From Cornus controversa (taxonomy: Eukaryota; Streptophyta; Magnoliopsida; Cornales; Cornaceae): DNA of 64,000 nucleotides. This document shows, in pieces, positions 23,533 to 34,869 of the stretch. Under the pieces are notes generated by a model. That model ran no database searches, was not told where the DNA came from, and saw nothing but the letters and a program-made list of their open reading frames with translations. Location: positions 65,160,533 through 65,224,532 of the forward strand of contig CM048845.1 in NCBI GenBank assembly GCA_026545225.1, given 5' to 3'. Within the stretch, counting starts at the first letter, position 1; each line of letters opens with the position of its first letter. The position numbers and the translations under genes were made by a program.

Positions 23533-24208
23533 CTAACGGTTCCGGTTCCTTGACTTGGAACTGGAATCGAAACCGGAACCGAATGAACCGTTCCTAAAAT
23601 TTGGAACCGGAACCGGAACTGTAGTTGTAACACCCTTGAACTATGTTTCCTTTTATCTTCATTCTTTTAGGATTTAAAGGTAATTCTAAGATTCTATAAG
23701 ATTAGAAGGGTAGTTAAGGATATATGTGTGTGTGTGTATTTATACATATACATATATTGATAGACTATATATATATATATGTCTTATGAGTGAAGCTTTA
23801 GCTTAAAATTAGTGGCAGACAAGCTTGGGCATGTGTGACATGTGTACCAAGCTATAATTGTTTTGACCACTTTATGATGCACATTTGAATGTAAGAAAAT
23901 AAGGTGTGTAAGAAAAGAGAGACTGAAGTAGTCTCGGCTGAATAGAGAGAAAAAGAGAAGAGAAGAAGAAAAAGAAAGAGAAGAAAAAGAAGAAGAGAAA
24001 GAAAGAGAAGAAGAAGAAGAAAAAGAAGAGAAGAAAATCTTCATTGAGGCAAGTTGAATCTTGCCTTATGCTTCTATATATATATTTTATATATCTAGAT
24101 AACCATGTTTTAAATTAGTAGAAATTCTGATTTGAAATTGTTTTAAGGGTGAGACTTTAACAATAAATTTTTGGATCTTGAGATTAGGAGTTGTTGATTA
24201 GTATGGGG

Positions 24209-24245
<37 letters not shown>

Positions 24246-24468
24246 TTGATATATATATAGCTATTGATGTGTATAAATCTGTCAACAATGTGACAATTCT
24301 TGCATGAGACTTTGGTGTTCTTTAGAAATCTTAGTTTTGAGTTTAGAGGAGTTGGTCACTGGTTTGCAAATCTATGTCTATGTCTGTACAAACATCATTT
24401 TTCTTTGGGTCGGTTTAAGTATGCACTTGAATCCTTTTAGCATGTGAGAAGCAGCCAATTCATTGTGG

Positions 24469-24523
<55 letters not shown>

Positions 24524-24940
24524 TTTAAATGATGTATAGTTTTCATTCATGTAAAATGTGGTAAAGATTGACATTTTACTGTTTGTAAGGATATGCAAAT
24601 CATAGTTATAGACTTAATATAGTGAACTTTTGCATGCATGAATTTTCGTGTATGAAGATTATATTGATATACTTATGGTTGATTTTGTATATTTACCCAC
24701 TGCTTTACATGTGTAGATACATAGGTGATGAGATAGAATTGGTAGTTAATTGGAGTACACAAGCTGCCTAAGAATTTAAGTTTAGCACATAGTAGTTGTT
24801 GAAAAATTTATAGATTTAGACTTTTGTGCATAAGGCTCTGATTAGACTAAAAGGTAGTTTCTCATTTTTTTTTCTTTTCTTTTCTTGTAAATAACATGTT
24901 CAAGTAGAAGTTAACTTCTAATTTTTGTGCAAATGTTATC

Positions 24941-26416
24941 TGTCACGCCCCAGAATCCGGACCACCGGGACTCCCCCGGACCGACCCCGAATCCCGAGTG
25001 TGAACCCGTTCACTCAACCTCGTGAACGATCTCAATTACACTCATACGATAGTATCAAGGTGTGATACCATGCTATAACGCCCCGATTTCTAACTCTCGG
25101 AGAACTAGAGGTTAAACTGTCCATTAAACCCAGTGAACCCTCATTACACTCATTTACAGCGGAAACTTAACTTAATTGTTGCATATAAATTCACACAACA
25201 CTACCTCAACCAATCCCCATGGGCCCTACATTGAATCATACACCTTAGTGAACATTTACTTGTTCACATTTCCAAGAATCCCTCACTTTCAAGCCTTAAA
25301 ACTTTCTGTGTTTGGAATCTGAAACTAAGGCTTACACCATTAGATATAGAATCCAAAAATACTCAAGTTAAAAAACAACCACACTCAATTCCGATCTAGA
25401 ACAAAGAAATTACGTCGAAATGAAGTTTTGGAAAAAGTTGTGAATAGTAATTTCAATTGATCGAAAATGGAACTTCGATTGATCGAAATTCTTGCGAAAT
25501 TTTCACCCTCTCGGGACCCCAGACCTGCAATATTTCGATTTCGAAATGGGGGTTTCGATTAATCAAAATTCCCCCTGTCTGGACCCTAAAATTCACCATA
25601 AATCATCACCCATTCACACGATCGAAATGGGAGTTTCGATTGATCGAAATGCACCTCCCGGGACTTCCAACAACCCTATACATGGTTCATATGAAGCCCA
25701 ATCAACATCCTATCATCCTAGAACCCCTCATACATGATCTATAACATAAATGAAAGATTCCAACACCAATTACAAATGATATAACATCATACACACACAC
25801 CAACATATGCGTTTAAATCTCAAATCCTTTATAATCATAAAAATTTCCTAGGTTCACCATACACCCAAAACTCAAGTGTGTAAACCATCCTTGATTCGCA
25901 AATTCATTTCCATAACACTATACATAAAAGAGATCAAATAGTCCTTTAAGCATACATTCATCAAGTCTCAAATGACGGAAATCATTATACATGTATTTCT
26001 CAAAAGTATCCTTCCTACAAGTGTGGCATTTACATTTGGAGTTCATAAACAAAAGAAGATACAAATGTAAAGGCAACACTACAACTATGGTCAACATGCC
26101 ACAAGCCGGCATGGACATTTATCTACATCCCAAAAGATCAAAAATCCAAAAGGAGAACCCAACAAGGTCCATTGAGCAAATCATGCTTCATCCTCCATCA
26201 GTGCCTTATCTGAAAAAGTTTATATAAATAAGGGGTGAGCAACACTGCGGCTCAGTAGGAATGATCCACCCAACCCCACTCTAACTCAGGCGGCCATGCA
26301 GGGATGCATATGAAATCACTACATGTCTACATGACAAGTATACATACTTTTAACCCATAAACAATCACGTTTTTCAAAACATGAGTGATGTTTCACATCT
26401 CAATGCATTTGCATAC

Positions 26417-26448
<32 letters not shown>

Positions 26449-27728
26449 CAAATTGAGCAAGCCACAATATATATATATAACTCACGCCACATAAATCCAA
26501 AAATCACTTCAATGGGGACTAGTTTATCACTCCATCCATAGTAAAGGTCTCTTCGGCACCCAAACTCTGCTTACGCTTTATCGGGTTGCTAACCCAAAGG
26601 GAGCGCCTCCTCTTAGCCAAGTTTTGGGTCTTTCACCCTAGGGACCATTCCCTCACCTTAATTCTCAATGTTGTCATGCCCCAAAAACTCGCTTTTCATA
26701 TAGTGCACATAATCACATTAATGCATTTATTCCACACCATGAATGCATTTTTGTCAAACCAATGCATTTTCCTTTCACCTCAAAATTGTCACAATGTCAT
26801 CACACTCATATCATGAAAATCATCATGCTTATGCATTTCACAAGAAAAATTATATCTTTCATGTACAAGTCTATAAAACTCATATTTTTCATGTTTTTAC
26901 CAAATGAACACATTTTCTATCAAGAACATTCATAGTCGCATTTGCACATACACAACATATATAAGTTCTAATCAACATGCTAGACATTTATACATGCGTA
27001 ATCACATTGGTATACATATATACATAATCCTAAACTCAAGTAATCCCAATCTATCTTTCATGTCACAAGTATGTGACCTATAGAATCAAAGTAAAGATGA
27101 GTCTAGCACCCCTACCTCAAATTTCCAAGCTTTGTATCCAACTTTGAGAAATCTTAGCTTTCTCAACTTCACAAAATGGAGACTTTGATCAGTTCAAACC
27201 GATGCCCTTGATATCCCCTACACACTTTCCTTCTTCAAGATCTTCCAAATCACACCTTAAGGCCCTCAAACTCTAGAGAGAAGGGAGAGAGATGAAGTGG
27301 TAGCTTTAGAGAGAGAGAGATCCATATAAATGAAAATCTCTGACTTCTCAGATATTTATCTCAACCCTAGGGGCACAAAATGACCATTTTACCCCCGGCC
27401 ACTTAATGTACCTTCCCAAGCTCGGAATTAATTCTCAAAAACTCTGTTGGACTCGAAATCACTTCCTTAACACTCTAAACATTTCGTTTAGTCCATAGTC
27501 AAAAATAAAATTTTTCAAATTTCCCGGACCCACTTAACCTCATCCCGGAGCTCCCGTTGACCAAAAAGTCAAACTTTTTCAAAAGTCCCCAAAACTTTCC
27601 AAAACCATATTCTAAGTTTCTAAACATGTTTCCCTTATCCAAAACATGTTAAATATCATTTAAAATATGCTTAAAGCAATAAATAACAAAAATTAAAAAA
27701 TTGACCAAAATTGGGCACAGTCTCTACA
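24941..27728 (-). repeat. Chromovirus 3' LTR
   Basis: On the minus strand it starts TGTAGAGACTGTG at 27728, just after the purine-rich AAGCTTAGGAGG, and ends GGGGCGTGACA at 24941. A second LTR-like end (AATCGGGGCGTTATA near 25076, followed by ATGGTATCACACC resembling a primer-binding site) lies 135 bp inside. The body matches the solo LTR at 5326-8699. Confidence 0.7.
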
Positions 27729-27774
27729 ACCTCCTAAGCTTATAGGAATTTCATTCTCGAAATTAGAATGTACC

Positions 27775-28260
27775 TCAAGTGGTGAACAACTCAGGATACT
27801 TTGAGCGGACTTCTTGCTCTCTTTCCCATGTAGCTTCTTCCACCCCGTGATGCCTCCAAAGCACCTTAACCAATGGAATGGTCTTTCCCTGAAGCACTTG
27901 CTCTCTAGTGTCCAAAATCTGAATTGGTCTTTCCTCGTATGATACATCCTCCTCCACCTCAAGGTTTGCCCAATCGAGTACATGTGAAAGGTCCAGCTCA
28001 TACTTCCTCAACATAGACACATGGAAAGTGTTGTGCACACTTGATAATTGTGGTGGCAATGCCAAGCGATAAGCAACCTCTCCTACCCGATCCAAAATCT
28101 CAAATGGTTCAACGAACTGTGGCGCTAGCTTGCCACTACGACTGAACCTCATCAAACCTCTCCGTGGTGAGACCTTCAAAAATACATGATCCCCCACCTC
28201 AAATGCCAAAGGTCGCCGCCTTCCATCGGCATAGCTTTTCTGATGACTCTAGGCCGTAAG
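27775..28260 (-). pseudogene. Chromovirus integrase C-terminus and chromodomain
   Basis: Encodes AFEVGDHVFLKVSPRRGLMR, the GPF/Y-type segment ending SSVHNTFHVSMLRKY, then a chromodomain-like end (EERPIQILDTREQVLQGKTI, VKVLWRHHGVEEATWE). Chromodomains in this position guide integration toward heterochromatin in chromoviruses. An in-frame TAG near 28250 separates it from the rest of integrase. Confidence 0.88.
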
Positions 28261-29358
28261 CAATCTTTGCCGAATTAACTTGATCTTCTCTGTAGTTTCC
28301 TGAACGAAATCTGGTCCCAAAGAAACTGTCTCTCCAACCTCAGTCCAACAAATAGGTGACCTACATGGTCTACCATACAAAGCCTCGAATGGAGCCATCT
28401 CAATGCTAGCTTGATAGTTATTATTGTATGCAAACTCCACCAAAGGAAGGTGATCCTCCCAACTACCCTGAAGATCAAATACACACGCTCGTAGCATATC
28501 CTCCAGAATCTGTATATTATGCTCGGACTGACCATCCGTTTGAGGATGAAAAGTCGTACTAAAATGAAGGTCCGTATCAAGTGCTGCTTGGAAACTCTGC
28601 CAAAACTGAGATGTAAATCACGGGTCTCTATCTGAAATAATAGAAATTGGCACGCCATGAAGTCTAAGGATCTGCTCAATATACAATCTACTGAGAGTGT
28701 CCACATCATCGGTCACTCTAATGGGAATAAAGTGAGCTACCTTTGTCAATCTGTCAATGACTACCCAAACTGCATCATGACCCTTCCTTAACTTTGGAAG
28801 TCCCGTCACAAAGTCCATAGTCACATGCTCCCATTTCCACATAGCCACAGGCAATGGCTGCAACAACCCTGCCGGTCTCTGATGCTCAGCCTTCACTTGT
28901 TGACAAGTGAGGCACCTCGCCACAAACTGAGCTACGTCCTTTTTCATATCCTTCCACCAATATTGTCGACGTAGGTTATGATACATCTTGGTACCACCTG
29001 GATGCACTGCTAGCCTTGAGTTGTGAAACTCTCTCAGATTCTCATCCCGACAAGCTAAGGGAACAAACATTTTCCCCTTGAATCTCATGCTCTCATCCGA
29101 ATGGACTGTCCATCCATCCACCACTTCACCACCCAAAATCCTTGTGCGAATAGTCTCAACCTCACTATCCTTCCTCTGCTCTTCAATCACTCTACTCACA
29201 AGAGTTGGTTGAGCGATAAGAGTAAATAGCATTGCCGGTCCATTATCCTCACTGAAATGTAATCCCATTTCTGAGATATCTTCCATCATCTTCCACTCCT
29301 GTATAGCTAAGCTCGCTAAGCTGCCATGTGACTTTCTACTCAATGCATCCGCTACCAC
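28249..29358 (-). pseudogene. Chromovirus integrase
   Basis: Contains the zinc-binding HHCC region (GGTKMYHNLRRQYWW, CLTCQQVKAEHQRPAG), the catalytic core starting MDFVTGLP and continuing VIDRLTKVAHFIP, and the third-acid region with LPLVEFAYNN and ALYGRPCRSP. It is broken by an in-frame TGA near 28620 (family arginine). The start of this segment (VADALSRK) is the RNase H-integrase junction. Confidence 0.92.
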
Positions 29359-29932
29359 ATTGGTCTTTCCAGGATGATATTACAAGTCGAAGTCATAATC
29401 TTCCATGTATTCCATCCACCTCCATTGCCTCATATTCAAGTCCTTTTATGAGAAAAGGTATTTGAGAATTTTGTGATCCGAAAACACTTCAAACTTCTCA
29501 CCATACAAATAATGTCTCCACACCTTAAGTGCAAAGATCACGGCTGCCAATTCCAAGTCGTGTGTCGGATAATTCTGTTCATGTGTTTTCAACTGCCTTG
29601 AACCATACGCGACTACTCGTTCGGTTTGCATTAGCACAAATCCCAAACCAAGTTGTGAAGTGTCACAATAAATTGTATACCCCAACCCACATTCTGGAAT
29701 GATCAAAATTGGAGCCGAAGTCAACCGGCCCTTCAATTCCATGAATGCATGCTCACAAACATCATCCCACACAAACTTCACTCCTTTTCGGGTAAGCTTT
29801 GTCATTGGTGCTGCTAACCTCGAAAAGTCCTTTACAAACCTCCAATAATACCCGACCAATCCCAAGAAACTATGTATCTCAAATACGCTCTTAGGTCTTT
29901 CCCAACTCATCACCGCCTCTATCTTAAGAAAA
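29358..29932 (-). pseudogene. Chromovirus reverse transcriptase C-terminus and RNase H
   Basis: Encodes [20 protein letters not shown], the RT thumb/connection, and RNase H ([52 protein letters not shown]). Two in-frame TAA codons (near 29450 and 29382) stand where the family has glutamine. The YVDD-containing half is missing. Confidence 0.92.
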
Positions 29933-30412
29933 TTATCATAAGAAAATTTGTGAATCTAATCAACAAAGATTGTTGTACTAGTCCTTATATATAGGAATTT
30001 AAGGCAAGGTCAATTTGTTGAGCAATGATAGTGTTTTACAATTCTTGCTGAACTTGTTGAGCTCACCCCTTTTTATTTTCAGGTACCGAGTGAATGGAAG
30101 CACAGTACAGGACGATGGAGGCTGTTTACATGTAAATTTCTTGGCATGTAATTATCTTTTGTCCTACATAGTTGACTCTCAAGATGAGGGATGAGGCCTC
30201 CAGGTTTTTGTAATAGATGATCATATATGGATTATATTATGTAAGTTTTTGGATTAATGTATGGTAAGAAGGACGTTATGTATTTCAAGTCACGCACCAA
30301 ATTCAAGTACTGGACTAGAGTTGCAGGTATTTAAATTTAGGGGTGTGACAGTAGTGAACGGTTCAAGTACGGTTCCGGTTCCACCGGTTCTTTATACACC
30401 CCTAGGTACATT

Positions 30413-31267
30413 TATGAGTAGACCGATAATGAATCAGTACATGTACTTTCTCAGTTCTTCTCCAACCAAACAAATTATTACTTAACCAATGGACAAACTA
30501 CTAAGGCAACAATCAAATTGCTTTCATTTATCTTTCTCCCCTCGTCTTTCTTTCTCTCTTTCCTTCCTACATTAATTATTTTCAGAGTCTACTTGATCAA
30601 TTAGAGTTCACTCGGGGTCTATCTTACACGAAACATGAACCTATCTGAAGTGCACAAATTGCCTCCAACTTCATATTTTTAATTTTTTCGTATAATTTAT
30701 GGCACAATTCACTTAAGATTTCTTTTACCTTCTATTCTAATTTCTTGTGATTAGAACTTCCAAAAATGCACCTTTTAGAAAGTAAAGGATGTCATTAGAG
30801 ATCTAACAGCCATGCAAATATAGTTTAAATAGGACATAATTGCCTACAAGAATAGATTACATGATCAACAACAGGTGCGTTAGAAATATGATCTTATCTG
30901 AGGCACTTTCAAATTCCTAATTGTCTTAATTAAATTCCTGGTTTTGATTGTTGTGAATCACTCTCATCAACTGCTCATCATTTACATCATTGTCTAAAGC
31001 ATATATCAAGAACACAGTATCCACATCATTTCAAAACAAATTTAATTTATAAGAGCAGCTTATAGAAAGAAAAAAAATCAAAAATAAATAAAACTAACCA
31101 AAAAATTATGATAAATGAAGCTTGGCTACCAAGAGATCACTTCGACCCATTGATCTCCTCTCCCATCATCTCCTTTTCTTCTAACAAAAAATTCTCTCAA
31201 ATCAAGACAAATCACAATTGAATTCGATCAAATTATAAAAATTAAATCTCAAATCAATACAACGTAC
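30413..31267. other. Gene-poor stretch
   Basis: AT-rich sequence without TIRs, LTRs or coding frames that I can recognise. On the minus strand it may be an intron following the short exon-like segment at 31268. Confidence 0.35.
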
Positions 31268-31345
31268 CTCGTTTTCCTCATGCTCATCCTCGTCATTCAC
31301 CTGCTCTTTGTCAGTGAAATCGTAATCGAAGTCCGAGGGCCATTA
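31268..31345 (-). pseudogene. Possible host exon fragment cut by copia
   Basis: The minus strand reads WPSDFDYDFTDKEQVNDEDE and HEENE, then a strong donor GTACGT at 31267-31262. The upstream side is cut at about 31348 by the copia remnant. There is no start codon in frame. The acidic, donor-bounded segment is suggestive only; no family is recognised. Confidence 0.3.
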
Positions 31346-31348
31346 TCT

Positions 31349-33364
31349 TTAATGGGTTTACGATGATCAATGAAGACCATTGTGTGTATATCAAATAGTC
31401 TAAAGGTAGTTTCCTTTATTGTCATTATATGTTAGCGACATATTATTTGTTGGAAATGATAATAAATTGATTGTCGCCACTAAAAAGTGGTTGTCCTCTA
31501 CTTTTGAGATGAATGATATGGGTGAGACAAGCTATGTTCTCAGGGTTAAGATCTTTAGGGATCGTTCTAAAAAATTTCTCATTTTGTCTTAAGAGACTTA
31601 TATTAAGAAGATTTTAGATGCAAAGCTACAAACCCACATACACTCTTGTCACCAAAGGCAAATGCTTGAGCTTTGAAAGTGTCCTAAGACTCTTAAAGAG
31701 AAATATCAGATGGCATGTGTTCCCAATTTGAGTGTTGTTTGTAGTATGATGTGCACTCGACCTGACATATGTTATCCAATTGGTTTGGTTAGTCATTATA
31801 TGTTTTGTTATCAGTGTTCAAATTTATACCTAGTTAGCTATTGTGATGCTGATTAGGGTGACAATCTAGAACATAACTCCACGTCTGAATATATTTTTTT
31901 ACTCAATAATGGAGCCATTTCTTAGAGTCGTAAGAAACAATCATGCATTGTCTTGGAGGCAGAGTTCTTGGCTTGCTCAGCTGTCGTGCAAGAAGTTATT
32001 TGGTTGAGGAGGTTCCTTGAGCATCTTGGAGTTGTCACACATGCTGATGATTCCGTGACAATCCATTATGACAGCATGGTTACATTTGCTTATGGTAAGA
32101 AACCTAAATACATGGTCGAACCAAACACATATATGTGATATAAAACTTTATTAGAGATATTGTTACGCAAAACCAACTGATCCAGGCACACATTTTTACG
32201 AGTCACATGGTTGTAGACTTCTAGACTAAGCCTATTGCTAGAGATGTTGATATGACTCATGTTAGAGTTTCATGGCTATATAGATTGTGATTGATTTTTT
32301 TTTAGTACCAATTGATTACTTGTTTATGATGACTTTGAGATATTTATATTATTAATGCATATGTTCTTTTTTAGTAATTGTTTCATTATTTATTATTGAG
32401 TTATGAACATTGCATATGAGATAACATATATATATACTTGACAGGAAGTGTGTGAGCAAATTTTCATTAGCTCACTCACACGAGCAATCATATTTGGTGT
32501 TTGTGATAGCGAGCGAAGAAGAGACATTTTGATTATAATGTCGCCTTTGTTAGAACCGAAATGAGGTCTGATGATATAAACTGGTAATGAATATACACAC
32601 TATTCATTTTACTTGTATTGATAGCCAGATGGGAGATCTTAATTTTTGGCACTTTAGATATCAAGCAAATAAAGAACTTGAGTTAGACGCTTGTAGAGTA
32701 ACTAGACTAAGATCTGTACAGTGTTGGAGTTTGTGACATACGCTATTTGGAAGAATTACTCCATTGTAACATGTATTTCATACTACATGTGCTTCGCGAC
32801 CATGTATGGAGGTGAGTAGATGGATCCTTGTTTCCTCACTGTGTGAGTCCAAAGATCATTGTGAATGACCAAACGTGTACCCTTTGTTACCTTTGACTAT
32901 GTCATAAGGTAAAAAGTTGATGTTCAACTACTTTAATATGTTGCCTACGGTTAAGGGATATTGTTGGGAAAACAGTTAATTCAGAGTTAAGTGGCATGAG
33001 AGCGAAAGGAAGATCATCTGAGCCACATCTTTGCTTTATATTCAATGTCGGCAGCTTATGTTAACTAATGAGAGTTGCAATATAAGCGTGGGTATATTGC
33101 TAGTCCTCGAGTGGTTAAGCATAGCTCTTTAAAGGATTAGAGATGTTTGAACTGATGTGAGATAGATTTGGGGTATAATGAGACACTATTTATTATCTTT
33201 GAGGGTTGATATCTCTATATTGCTTCTTTATGAGTTGTTAGTTTATAACTACCACGTGCAAGTGTTCTCAGCAGTCGCACGATCCATTAGTTTGTATGAA
33301 TTATCTCTATAATTAGTTGAGAAAGAGATATGGTAGCGTCGTGCACACCATGTGCGAGTGGGAG
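31349..33364 (+). mobile_element. Copia remnant: reverse transcriptase, RNase H, 3' UTR
   Basis: Plus-strand pieces in order: INEDHCVYIK, then the polymerase box mutated to LYVSD (normally YVDD), KWLSSTFEMNDMGETSYVL, a stop, then MCTRPDICYPIGLVSHYM, and RNase H with LEAEFLACSAVVQEVIWLRR. Several stops and frameshifts are present. About 1.1 kb of non-coding 3' sequence follows, ending in the purine tract GAGTGGGAGA at the LTR start. Confidence 0.85.
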
Positions 33365-33745
33365 ATGTTGGATTTTGGGTTTGAATCCAAATAGGACCGC
33401 CCATGGGTGAGCCCGACCCGATTAGGAAAGTCCACGTGACTTTTCTTCGGAGTTAAGAAACAAGACAATTTAAATAGTTATGTTGTTATATTTATCCCTG
33501 AGAGAGAAGAGTTATACAATATTCTAAATACGACTCTCTCTTTCTTTGTCAATCATTTGGAGATTAAGAAGAAGCTTTTGGACTGTAGAATTGAGGATTA
33601 TGCTCATTTTCGTAGTGTAATTCTATCACGAGATTGTAGGAGGCTAGATCACATGAAGCAATCAGTTCGTTTATCCTTTCGTGTTAAAAGCTACTTCGAG
33701 GTAACTCACATCCACTTTCGTATAGATTGGTATTAGTAGTGATGA
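33365..33745 (+). repeat. Copia 3' LTR (right limit uncertain)
   Basis: Begins TGTTGGATTTTGGG right after the purine tract AGTGGGAGA. Contains leader-like CTCTCTCTTTCTTTGTCAATC. The CA end is not certain; I place it near 33745. Confidence 0.5.
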
Positions 33746-34133
33746 ATCACTGGTGAAGTGCGATGATGGTGAGATTGTCAACTGATTTTTGGCGACGACT
33801 ACTGTTCAGACAAAGGCAACAGTGTTAATGGTCAGCAGTGGGTATGGTGGTAATATTAGTGGTTTGAGTTACAAGGCAGTGATGGGTTTTCGTAGGTTGT
33901 AGCCGACGGTGGTTATAGCTTGAGGGTATAATGAAGATTTTGGAACTTGGTTTATTTGGGTTTGTAGCCCATTATGGTATAGGAATGTGATGGTTTATGT
34001 GACGACCTTTGTGGGTGGGTGTGGTGTAGGTGAACACTGGCAGGTTACAGGTGTCATGATCCCACATCGCCTGAATTTGGTGAAGTGTTATATGTATGTT
34101 CATCACCCTTTTATGACACAAAGCGTTTTAAAG

Positions 34134-34226
34134 CTGTGATGGTTGTGAACCCACCAGAACTCTCCAGTTAAGCATGCTTAGCTGGGAGAAATACTGGGAT
34201 GGGTGACTCCCTAAGAAGTCTCTGGT
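34134..34226 (+). other. 5S rRNA-derived segment in Cassandra 5' LTR
   Basis: Contains CCAGAACTC, AGTTAAGCATGCTTAGC and ACTGGGATGGGTGAC in the order of a plant 5S rRNA 3' two-thirds. The 5' part of 5S is poorly conserved, so this is not a functional rRNA gene. Confidence 0.88.
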
Positions 34227-34486
34227 TCGGGAGAGCCAAAAGCAGACAATATTGTGTCAGATAATGGTGGGGTATTACAAATGGTATCAGAGTCAGAGCC
34301 CAACCAAAAGTGTGCTGACGGGGACGTCAGGCCTCTAAAGGGGGTGGATTGTGACGATTTTTGTGGGCGAGTGTAGTGTGGGCAAACACTGGCAAGCTAC
34401 GGGTGTCACAATCCCACATTGCCTGGGTTTGGTGAAGTGTTATATGTATGTTCAACACCCTTCTATGCCACAACGCATTTTAAAGT

Positions 34487-34579
34487 CGTGATGGCCGTGA
34501 ACCAATCAGAACTCTGCAAATAAGCGTGCTTAGCTGGGAGTAGTACCGGGATGGGTGACCCCCTGAAAAGTCTCTGGTT
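34487..34579 (+). other. 5S rRNA-derived segment in Cassandra 3' LTR
   Basis: Second copy, with TCAGAACTCTGCAAATAAGC, TGCTTAGC, GAGTAGTACCGGGATGGGTG and ACC. The box A-like part is altered (AAATAAGC) while the box C part is closer to true 5S than in the 5' LTR. Confidence 0.88.
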
Positions 34580-34601
34580 TAGGAGAGCCAAAAGGGAATA
34601 A

Positions 34602-34835
34602 TATTGTGTCGGGTAAGGGTAGGGTGTTACAATTTGTGTTTGATGATTTGGGCAAAGCTGATGATGGTTGCGGTGATGTCCTGGTCAAAAATGTCGATGG
34701 TGGTGTGGAGTTTGATAATATTGTGTCAGGTAAGGGTGGGGCGTTACAATTTTTGTTTGATGATTCGAGCAAACCTGATGATAGTTGTTGTGATGTCTGG
34801 TTCAAAAATGTCGATGGTGATGTGGCATTTGATAG
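34602..34835 (+). repeat. Tandem duplication spanning a Cassandra LTR edge
   Basis: A unit of about 115 bp, the last 30 bp of the LTR (AATATTGTGTCGGGTAAGG onward) plus flanking TTTGATGATT... sequence, is repeated from 34717 with AATATTGTGTCAGGTAAGGG and TTTGATGATTCGAGCAAACC. The junction with non-Cassandra DNA was duplicated after insertion. Confidence 0.8.
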
Positions 34836-34869
34836 AGGATGCCATTGGAGGTTGTCGACATCGTAGTTG

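Larger units (their letters stand above)
24941..29932 (-). mobile_element. 5'-truncated chromovirus (Ty3/gypsy) with 3' LTR
   Basis: On the minus strand, in order: the C-terminal end of reverse transcriptase, RNase H, integrase, a chromodomain-like end, a purine tract and one LTR. Gag, protease and the catalytic half of reverse transcriptase are absent; the copy starts abruptly at 29932. TTATC flanks it on both sides (24936-24940, 29933-29937), which would be a 5-bp target duplication despite the truncated end. This could also be chance in an AT-rich site. Confidence 0.85.
23626..30350 (+). mobile_element. Solo LTR (1.73 kb) interrupted by a chromovirus fragment
   Basis: It begins TGTAACACCC and ends GGGTGTGACA, with a perfect 5-bp target duplication GTAGT (23621-23625, 30351-30355). 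The two parts are 23626-24940 and 29933-30350. GAGCTCACCCCTTTTTATTT near 30060 is typical of plant gypsy LTRs. There is no internal region, so this is a solo LTR left by LTR-LTR recombination, inside the hAT-like element. Confidence 0.85.
23065..30404. mobile_element. hAT-like element split by a solo LTR
   Basis: Termini TAGGGGTG and CACCCCTA. The 8-bp flanks agatacatt-type, agaacatt (23057-23064) and ggtacatt (30405-30412), match at 6 of 8 sites. Both ends are rich in GGTTCC/GGAACC subterminal motifs (23080-23200, 23530-23615, 30358-30390). Without nested insertions it is about 610 bp. The interior contains TA microsatellites and no coding frame. Confidence 0.75.
33998..34631 (+). mobile_element. 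Cassandra-type TRIM carrying 5S rRNA sequence
   Basis: Two direct LTRs of equal length (282 bp, 33998-34279 and 34350-34631), each beginning TGTGACGA and ending TTACA, enclose only 70 bp: primer-binding site TGGTATCAGAG (34282-34292) and purine tract AAAGGGGGTGGAT (34338-34349). Each LTR holds a 5S rRNA-like block with the internal control regions (AGTTAAGC...TGCTTAGC and GGATGGGTGAC). This combination defines the Cassandra family, which has no coding and is thought to be transcribed from the 5S-type promoter. The 5-bp flanks gttta and atttg do not match, so the target duplication is eroded or the right flank is rearranged. Confidence 0.93.

Noticed and set aside
23784-24044. A serine-rich 86-codon minus-strand frame
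   Set aside because: Product of an AAG/GAA purine-rich tract within the solo LTR.
34134-34579. Two genuine 5S rRNA genes
   Set aside because: The 5' third of 5S is not conserved, and each copy sits at the same place inside matching 282-bp LTRs with a primer-binding site between them. This is Cassandra.
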